Source: Pogonophryne albipinna | Taxonomy: Eukaryota; Chordata; Actinopteri; Perciformes; Artedidraconidae | NCBI GenBank assembly: GCA_028583405.1 | Contig: CM053256.1 | Coordinates: forward strand, 7,337,527-7,401,526 | Length of the DNA: 64,000 bases | Direction of reading: 5' to 3' | Notes under the pieces: model-generated | The model's input: only the letters and a program-made list of their open reading frames with translations | The model's database searches: none | What the model was told of the DNA's origin: nothing | Part shown: one piece after another, positions 55,819-64,000 of the stretch | Numbering within the stretch: position 1 is the stretch's first letter | Layout: each line of letters begins with the position of its first letter | Translations under genes and position numbers: made by a program

Positions 55819-56340
55819 GTTGCACCGCTGTGGCTTTAATTGACGAGCGATCTGCAGTCCTCCAGCCTCCTGTCCGGTCACCCTTCAGAAAGCAACAAGG
55901 ACAGAAAGCAGAAAGTTATACACGGGTGGATTGTTCATTCATCAAGACATGGTTCTGTTCAGGAACCCTTTTGCTACTGTTTGAAGACGGAAATTACCGA
56001 CAACACCTCCGGCGATGCTGTAAAGTTAAGTTGACAATCTGCAAATCTCGTGCGTAAACGAGGAGCGAACTGAACTGAAGGGCGCTCCAAAATGTTTTTG
56101 CCTGATTGAATAAACTTGTGAAGCAAAAGAAGTGACAAAAACCTAACATCCACTTACCCAGCAACCTCGCTTTCACCCGCTCGCTGAGTGCCACGGAGCG
56201 ACTGCAGGATCTCCACAGTGCCGGCTGCTGCCTGCGCTTCTCCCCGCTCACTGTGCTGCTTTCGAGCGGCTTGGCATCGCCTCCCGGGGCCTCCCATGGA
56301 AACAAGCCGCACTACGCTTCCTATTGGTTGCCAATGTCTT
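55819..56340 (-). promoter_or_regulatory. etv1: Probable etv1 5' UTR exon and promoter
   Basis: A strong minus-strand donor (CTGG|GTAAGT) at 56158/56157 suggests a 5' non-coding exon to its right. A pyrimidine-rich acceptor ending GAAG at 55883 could open the ATG exon. Above the donor the DNA is GC-richer. It contains a minus-strand CCAAT (56323-56327), a plus-strand CCAAT (56331-56335) and a GGAAG ETS core beside them. No TATA box was seen. The transcription start is not determined. Confidence 0.45.
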
Positions 56341-58136
56341 TCACTGGATCAGATTGCTGGCAGTCAATCACGCACGGCTGCAGGCGGTAAGCACCGGAGA
56401 AGTCAATGGTTGCATTATAGTAGCCTACCAAGCGTTTTAATTTAAACAAAAAAAGTAAGGACTTTAATATATTTTGAAAAGCAAGAAATGAGCACCAAAC
56501 TTCAGCGTACTTGTCATGCTTTTAAAGTTTCACTGCACCTGCCCAACCACTCCCCTCACACACACGCTCATACACACGCACACACACAATCCTCACCGGG
56601 TCAAGTTTGTGTCCATGGTAACTGTGTTTTGAAGAGTCTCCAGAGGGACTTGCTTTAAGCCAGCTCTTCCCTCTCCTGTAAGGGATACTTTGTTCGGAGT
56701 GCCGAGGACCCGCAGAAAGCACTGACCTGGAAGGAAAGCTCAGGTCACCAGGCAAAACAGAAGACAGCTTAAAAAAAAAACGGAGAAAAAACTGACACAA
56801 ACACACATGGCCGATAGCAGTCTAACTTTAAAACTGGTTTAGTGGGGAACGTTGTAATCGTGCCTTTTTCCTGCAGCCTCCTGATTAGCAATGGTGCAGT
56901 TATCAAACAGTGGGATGAGTTTGATTTACTTTCCAAATAAAATGCTGATCACGAGGTAGAATGATCTCCCTGGCTTGAGTTCGAGTTTCAAAATGAAACC
57001 AAAATCTAAACAAAACTATAAAATAATTATGTCTGGCAAAGTGCTTAAAATTAAAAAGAACAGCATATATGACAGTTGTATTGATCACATTGTGATAATA
57101 TGGCTAGTTAAGGACTACTAAGTCATAATGGCATAAGTCTACAAGCTTGCAATATCCCCTAGACCTGGGCGTAACAGTGTTTCGAATGTGGCTCATTCAC
57201 AATGTTACCTAAGTATTCATAATGCAGTAGGCCTATGGGCCATTTTGGAATAATGTGTATTACAGTAATGGTTTAAAATGATTGATTAATCAAATAAAAA
57301 AAGATAAAACAATGATGTTATGTCAAGTCATGTCTAGATTTATCTGGATGCAATAGGCTAATGGAGGGAAGAGTTGGCACGATAAGCCTACATATCACTT
57401 CCGGAAGCTTGGACTGTTGTCATTGGTAAAACTGTGTTTCTACAGTACAACAATCAATAACGATTTCCTCTTCACTGATACAGGACAGATCTAGGATAAA
57501 TCCCAGAAAGGGAACTTTACCATTGCATTAAAACCTTGACTGAAAGACGGACATATCGGAAGTCAGCAGTGGTCACGCTGATGCCATCTTGGATCCACGC
57601 ACGGTTCCATTACCAGGCAGTTGAAGTGGATGTGAAGTGAAGTGCTGTGTCACTCCTGCTGAACTCCCCCGAGGACGGAGAAACGCAGTTCAAGCGCAGG
57701 CATCAACCCATCTGACACCGAGACACGCAGTAAACAAAGTGCCACTCCAGACCATGGGAAAGAAAGATTTTGTCCAGTTGTGAGGAAACGGCTACTACAG
57801 TCTAATGAGGCCATACAGTAGGTGCCTGGAAGTCAAAACTAACATTGACAATACTCTTTTGATATGAAATCTGTATCTTGGGGTTTGTTTTTTACTTATT
57901 TGTCCAGAATTGTTATCAACAAACAAACATACAATTGCCCAATCCAACTGACAATATTGGCACAGGTAATTTGATTAAAGCAAAAGGTCGGCACTACTGT
58001 AATCAACATTGCTAGCCATTTCGGCGTCCTAATTGATATAGCTATTTTTTCTGTGACTGTCTTGATGAACTCACAAGATAATGTAGCTGCAGCTAACAAA
58101 TTAGCTCTTGTTAGCTAGTTGAAAAGCTAATGTCTT
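56341..58136. other. Intergenic DNA upstream of etv1
   Basis: No gene recognised. A GC-richer block at 57540-57770 could be regulatory or an unannotated 5' exon, but no splice or frame evidence decides it. Confidence 0.5.
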
Positions 58137-58992
58137 AAGGCAAGGCAAGTTTATTTATATAGCACTTTTCAACACAAAGCAATTCAAAGTGCTTTACAAA
58201 AAATGAAAGACATTAAGAAAATGGCATTTAAAATCAGTTATTAAAAAGCAAAGATAATAAAATAAACATTAAAAGAAAAAATACAGATACAAGTTACAGT
58301 GCAATTTAAGATGTGAATAGTTCAATTAAAAGCAGCGGCAAAAAGAAAAGTCTTCAGCCTGGATTTAAAAGTAGTAAGAGTTGCAGCGGACCTGCAGCTT
58401 TCTGGGAGTTTGTTCCAGATATTTGGAGCATAATAACTGAACGCTGCTTTTCCATGTTTAGTTCTGACGCTGGGGACAGAAAGCTGACCAGTCCCTGAAG
58501 ACCTGAGAGATCTGGATGGTTCATAATTTAGCAGAAGGTCAGAAATGTATTTTGGGCCTAACCCATTCAGTGCTTTATAAACCAGCAGCAGTATTTTGAA
58601 ATCTATTCTTTGACACACAGGAAGCCAGTGTAAAGACTTCAGAACAGGAGTGATGTGATCCACTTTCTTAGTGTTAGTGAGGACTCGAGCAGCAGCGTTC
58701 TGAATCAACTGCAGCTTTCTAATCGTTTTTTAGTGAGACCTGTGAAGACACCATTACAGTAGTCGAGTCTACTGAAGATAAAAGCATGGACAAGTTTTTC
58801 CAAATCCTGCTGTGACATTAGTCTTTTAATCCTAGATATATTCTTTAGGTGATAGTAAGCTGATTTAGTAACTGTTTTAATGTGACTGTTGAAACTCAGG
58901 TCAGAGTCCATGACTACACCTAGATTTCTGTCTCTATCTGTTGTTTTGAACATTGCAGACTGAAGCTCAGCGTTAACTTGCATACGTTCTGC
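58137..58992 (-). mobile_element. L2/CR1-type LINE copy B, 5'-truncated
   Basis: Same family and orientation as the copy at 22,424-24,430 and very similar to it. It keeps only the last part of the RT (RNLGVVMDSDLSFNSHIKTV) and the C-terminal domain. Similarity to copy A stops abruptly at about 58,992, in the codons for ERMQV. One base lost near 58,723 shifts the frame after LTKK. The 3' end has two GCCTT units. Confidence 0.92.
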
Positions 58993-59261
58993 TAAAGTAA
59001 TAGTGTAGTAGTAGTAGTAGGGGGTCGAGCTAATGAGTAGCTGTGTCTCCCTTTCTCTCCTTTGAATAATGCAGAATGAACGCAGCACTTAATGTGTGAG
59101 AGTCGCTGATAATTTAGCAGCTCTTGAAATAACATGCGCAAAAAGTAACACCTAATGGGAATTAGTGTTAATTTAAGGTTAACTAGCAAGCTTACCATAC
59201 AATGTTGAACCCTATAACTCAACAACACCCTTCCTCCATTTTTACCCTTAACACCCACTTC

Positions 59262-59412
59262 CAGGAGCGCCCCAAGGGGGTGAAAAGTTAGGACGATTCT
59301 AAGGGCCCATGACTGACAGGGGCCCAAACTATTTTAGAACATTATGAAACAAATGTTAAGTAACCAATGTGATATCTTTTCATGGGGCCCAAAATCCCTG
59401 GCGGCGCCCCTG
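59262..59412. mobile_element. 151-bp hAT-like MITE with 8-bp target duplication
   Basis: Ends CAGGAGCGCC and, inverted, CAGGGGCGCC (13 of the first 16 positions agree). The flanks are CCCACTTC (59254-59261) and CCCACTAC (59413-59420), an 8-bp duplication with one difference. CAGGG-type ends with an 8-bp duplication are the hAT signature. Interior GC-rich ends and an AT-rich centre, no coding capacity. Confidence 0.82.
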
Positions 59413-59875
59413 CCCACTACCATACCCTAAACCAACTACCCGCCCATTAACCAGGGACCTTACACTGATGAGTCTGGGACCATCGTTTGATCCCCTGACC
59501 CCTAAGGCCTAACATACATCATTTAAAAATCTTGTTTAAGCTTATTTAACGTTGTTTTGTTTTTAGAATGTTATATATTTGACCTCTGGCCATGCATCAC
59601 AAGCTCAACCTAAGGATGCTGAACACCTCTGTTTTAACAGTAAAGTCCTTTAAAATTGTAATTATTGGTTGGAATGAACCTCACACCAGTTATTTATTGG
59701 AATACAAACATCACAGCACAATGAGTACTCTCAGATGTTAAGTGATGTATGTGGAATTATGTGTTGAATCCCTAATGGTACACAACAAACTAGGCTTACA
59801 ATATGTAAGCTTGGTGAAATACAGCATAACAAAGTTGAAGAGAAATAAAGAAGAAAGTCAAGATTTATTTGTACT

Positions 59876-59877
<2 letters not shown>

Positions 59878-59950
<73 letters not shown>
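59878..59950. repeat. (TA)n microsatellite
   Basis: About 73 bp of perfect TA, intergenic, just past the presumed dgkb poly(A) site. Confidence 0.99.
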
Positions 59951-59951
<1 letters not shown>

Positions 59952-60095
59952 TGTATGATGCACAATAGCTGCAGTATCATTGTAGTTTTTATTTTTCGCA
60001 CACAAGGCACAAGTGTAATTAAAATTCTGTTTGTCCATAACGTGTCAGGGGTCAAAGGTCAAAGAACACCAGAACATTATGTCAAACAAAAAAAC

Positions 60096-61892
60096 TTTAT
60101 TTTTTATTATTTCCATTATCACTTTACCCAGTCAACATTGGCAGGCAGAATGAGTTTTCATTTTATTCAGAACAACACGGTGCTAGTTCAAGAGTGAAAG
60201 CAGTAAGCGGAAAAATAAATAAATACTGTGTACAAAAATACAACCTCACTGTACAAACTCAGCACCGTACAAAGCAAAGACGCAGGAGACTTACCAGACC
60301 TCAGTCTCCACAGGCATATGGCACTTTTAAAGACTGAAACAGTCAAGCTTTAAATCATCATACAAAACAAGCAGGAGTGCAATTCAGTTAAAACAAAAAT
60401 ATTTATCAGGTTTGTTTCACGCTGGTAGATCTGTAAGAAATCCACCAAAATGTGTCTTTGGTGAGAATGAATGAGATAAATACTATTTAAATGCAGAAAT
60501 GTGTTGAATCAGTAGCTTTACCTCCCAGTATAATGCCATGTGTTTATACAGTAAGGAGGATCTTATGAATTAAGCTGTTTGAAACAAATGAAAATGTTCC
60601 AAACATTTTTTTTTATTAATGTGTAGCCAGCATGTGCATACTCAGTGGCTGTAAAATGCCTCTGAAACTGTAATTATTAGATGGGATTGATTTGAAGTAT
60701 TGATTCTTTAAATCAAGCATGTAGCCTACTATATATATATGTCAATAGTCATTTTGTATTTAGACCTTAAATTGGTCAATATATACGCTTTGATGCACAG
60801 CGGACTGTAAACACTCAACCATAGACATTGGAGCAAATCAATGACCGGAGGAGGTCAAACTGCCTCTTGTGAATATCCAACTATAGAGTCACTGTAACAA
60901 TATACAGTATAAACACATTTCTTTTTTGTTTCATTTGAACCTTTCTCAATTTAAAAGTTCCTGAGTACCTGCTCAGAAACACAGGATCTCACAAAAATGT
61001 AGCCATGTTATGAAGTTTGATATGGTTCAAATGAGCAGCACTGCAGACGTATATTCAAAAAACAATCAAATTCCACAAGTGTCACAACAGATCTTGGTCA
61101 CTCATGCAACAGGAAGTGTTCACGCAGTTGGTCAAACTGTCTGGAAATCTCTCGTGCAACATAAAACAAAGAGTGTCATGCATTTTTTATGAGGATCAAT
61201 ATTCATTCCTAATCTTTCCACTGATGGAGCAGCATCACAGCAGATCACAACATGACAAGGATGACTTTAACCATTAAAAGAAACAAAAAGTTACTTTCTC
61301 TCTTTTCACTACTTGAAGCCATTCACGAGTGAAGCGCTGAACAAATGCTGATCAAATAAACGTTACTTCTTACTAAACACTTACTAAGGATCAGCTGCAA
61401 GCTCCAGATATGTCAGCCTCTACAACGACAAACTCTTTCTCTGTCCATCATGCATCAGTGGAATGCAAATGCAAAAAACTGTTCAAATACATCAATAGCA
61501 GCAAAGTATGAATAAATAAATAAATACATCCTATCACAAAAAAACACATTCATTTGTGGGCTTTTTTTCCACCTGGCACAGATCACAACAGCAAAAATAA
61601 AAATACTTTTATAAAATGTGACTTCCCGAAATAGCTTCAGTATTTTTGGAGCTAAACTACTCTACACACTGTAGTTTGAAGCATCAGTTCTAAAACACAC
61701 CTCATTCTGCATCGAATAAAAGCTTCTCAGTGACCCCCAGCCACCGGCAATACATACTGAACCTACAGTTTGCTACTTCCACTGCGCTGTCAAACAGGCA
61801 TCAAAGACCCTCCTTCACTAACAGGCCGAGTGACGATCAACTTGTGGCTGCTGCTCTGCAGCGGATTGTGGAACTCAAAGGTCTTGAAGCGA
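60096..61892 (-). other. dgkb: Probable dgkb 3' untranslated region
   Basis: Stretch between the dgkb stop and a minus-strand AATAAA signal at 60096-60101. It is AT-rich, without convincing open frames, and includes short AAAT runs near 61510. The end point is inferred from that single poly(A) signal. Confidence 0.4.
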
Positions 61893-62000
61893 TCAGTCTT
61901 TGCTCTCAGTGCGCGTTCGTCTGATGACGGAGGAGAAGAAGCTTCGGCATTGTGGCGCCCCAATTAACATGGGAGCCTGGTTCTTGTGGACGATCTCAAT
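61893..62000 (-). CDS. dgkb: Diacylglycerol kinase beta, terminal coding exon (partial gene)
   Basis: 108 nt encoding 35 residues and TGA, preceded by a pyrimidine-rich acceptor ending CCATCTTCAG, phase 0. It begins IEIVHKNQAPMLIGAP. The HKNQAPML block is the conserved end of the type I DGK accessory kinase domain. The tail continues with FFSSVIRRTRT and ends ESKD, basic and serine-rich. DGKs phosphorylate diacylglycerol to phosphatidic acid at membranes. DGK alpha and gamma share the block; I chose beta because DGKB lies directly upstream of ETV1 on the same strand in other vertebrates. The EF-hands, C1 domains and catalytic domain must lie beyond position 64,000. I saw no second exon between 62,001 and 64,000. 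Confidence 0.85.
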   Translation of the reverse strand: MEIVHKNQAPMLIGAPQCRSFFSSVIRRTRTESKD

Positions 62001-64000
62001 CTGAAGATGGAGAGAAACAAAGGAAGCTCTGGTTTAGTTTGGTGCTGCTTGCTGCATTACAAACAAGGATGTAAGGTAATTAGTGAGTTAATGCTGCATG
62101 CGTACCATTTCCTGCTTTGCGTGTTTATTTCTCTCTTTGTTTCAGGAATCTGTGGCCCATTGAACCGCCTGTTTTAATACTGTGAGCATCATGAGTTGCA
62201 CCTTAGAAGTAGACATTTTAAGAGGCCTCTCTCCTTCTCCCAGGCAGGAAATTCCCCTTTCCTCTTTTGACTCTATTAGTGCTGATCAATTAATCAATTC
62301 AGAGAACATTTTGAGAATCAATTAATAAAGTGTATATGGCACTTTGAGTAAATGTTTCTAGGTTCACACAAGTGAGGATTTGTTCCCTTTTTGTCTAATA
62401 ACGTAAATTAAATTTGTGTGGTTATCGGAGTGTTGGTAGGACAAAACGAAACTTCGGGCCCTTTTCATGGTTTTCTGACGTTGTTTTTTCTCGGACATGA
62501 CCATTTATTCATTACATTTGGATGTGTTTTTATTTCACTTATTTTTCAACTAATAATAATTAGCATCCACAACAATCTGCCCATATGGGTTCTTGTCAAA
62601 TAATATGCATTAAGATGGATTCTAGCAAAGTATGGTCTTAAATGTATGAGTACAATATCTGAAAATATGTTGCTCCCCAACAGTGATGCCATTTCCTTTG
62701 AAAGTATAAATTGTAGATCACTGGAAGAACAAACATCAACCATCAAGTGTTGTCATATTAAACCCAAAGTGCATTATACTGTTGCACTAAGTCTCTAAAC
62801 GCAGTAATGGGGAGAGGAAATGCAACCATCTGCAATAAAGGGACCACATTTACTTCTGAGGACCGCTGTCTTCTATTGTACTTGACTTGGTAGCAATCAC
62901 CACCTTTCTCATGCTTTCTGAGATCATGGAACATGATTTAAGTTAATGTTTCTAGAAAAGAAAAACCTTTTCATGGAAAACGCTGGTCTCATACAGTAAG
63001 AAATATATAAAGGAATAACTGAAAAACATTTGGAGGATAACTAAGCTGTGTTCTAAAGATGCTACATTAAGAATTTCAATGAAATATTATCCCCAGCTAC
63101 GGAGCAATGTGGCTCTAAAAAATATAAAATACTACTAATACACATTATCTTTGTATTTGAACATAACATTTGTGGAAAATGCAGTCACATTTCAGTTTGC
63201 CGTAGTTATATCAGAGCTAGTTATCAAAGAGAAAGTGATGCATGTCATATGTCACTTTAAAATGCAAATGGTTGTATCGTGTTAAATATGTTATGCATGC
63301 AGGGGAACTGTGACGCATTTGCATAGTTGTTGTTAATAATTAGTGGGATAACATCCCATTTGAACTATGGTGTTTTTATACGCATTTAACAGTTCGACTG
63401 ATTCAAATTCAGCTCCAACATACAGTATGAATAACTCGCCGTGGAAATCATTGCAGCACAATAATGGATTGTCAGAACCCAACTTTGTGCCAGCAGACAC
63501 AAGAGCACTCGTTTTGTCATGCATTGGGGTTTTCAGCTTGGTCTGAGCAATCCTTATGTAAATCTCGGCAGCACTTCATCTGCAGTTGCGTTGTAATTAA
63601 AGCTAAACACAACCGTAATCAACACAAAGTGAGGAGTTTCATTTTGAAAAATAAACAACTTGGACAGAGGGCAAACACTTATCAAAGCACATGTTGGAGG
63701 AAAAGACGGAAAGCTAATTAGGAGAGGATAGACTTGCATCTCTAAATATTTGTTATCAGAAATGACTGCAGAAGTAACATAAAACAATGATCTGTGGGAG
63801 AAATAGAAGCAGCAGACACTGCACTGAATACCAATCTGTCTTTACTGCCAGAGCCAGTCCTTTAAGACCTTACTGGATGAATTGATTTTGGTATTAACTT
63901 TAAATGAATACACTTAACTATTAATTGAATTAAATGTATTGTATTTTGTGCATTCTTGCACAGTTTGTTGCACTGTAATGTTTATTCGTAACACCAACCT
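62001..64000 (-). other. dgkb: dgkb last intron (partial)
   Basis: AT-rich intronic DNA upstream of the terminal exon. No exon with a recognisable DGK motif (such as DGEPW) was found on the minus strand and no repeat was recognised. Confidence 0.5.

Noticed and set aside
59742..60197. 151-codon Tyr-Ile repeat frame
   Set aside because: It is read through the TA microsatellite.

Overview
The window looks like nuclear DNA of a teleost fish, probably a percomorph (inference). It holds one complete vertebrate gene with short, clean introns, the last exon of a second gene, long AC/GT microsatellites, two copies of an L2/CR1-type LINE with a pentanucleotide 3' tail, and several small DNA-transposon remnants. 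There are no operons, no CRISPR array and no bacterial features, and most long open frames are microsatellite read-through.

Layout. Positions 1 to about 37,000 are a gene desert. It carries a LINE reverse-transcriptase fragment at the left edge, six AC/GT arrays, a MITE with 40-bp inverted ends (10,724-11,088), a 90-bp near-perfect hairpin (14,315-14,404), a solo LTR with a perfect 5-bp target duplication (14,609-15,074), a 2-kb LINE copy (22,424 to about 24,430), and next to it a 3-kb element with about 500-bp inverted termini (24,456-27,488). Several unique, stop-poor or homeobox/SOX-motif-rich blocks in the desert could be cis-regulatory DNA.

From 55,818 down to 37,831 on the minus strand lies etv1, a PEA3-subfamily ETS transcription factor. 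I could follow all 12 coding exons by reading frame and GT/AG splice sites; they join to 478 codons plus a stop with every exon phase agreeing. A 5' untranslated exon and CCAAT-containing promoter probably lie at 56,158-56,340. Intron 4 (between exons 4 and 5) holds an unexplained 144-codon open frame and a cluster of nuclear-receptor half-sites.

From 56,450 to 60,095 is intergenic DNA with a second, 5'-truncated LINE copy, an 8-bp-TSD hAT-like MITE (59,262-59,412) and an AT array. The right end holds the terminal coding exon of a diacylglycerol kinase, most likely dgkb, also on the minus strand (61,893-62,000), with its probable 3' UTR. The order dgkb then etv1 on one strand matches the arrangement known in other vertebrates, which supports both identifications.

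I did not find a clearly new biological system. The strongest unusual observations are the structured mobile elements with readable target duplications, two long foldback hairpins, a tandem (NAGNAG) acceptor in etv1, and a CT-microsatellite polypyrimidine tract in front of etv1 exon 5.
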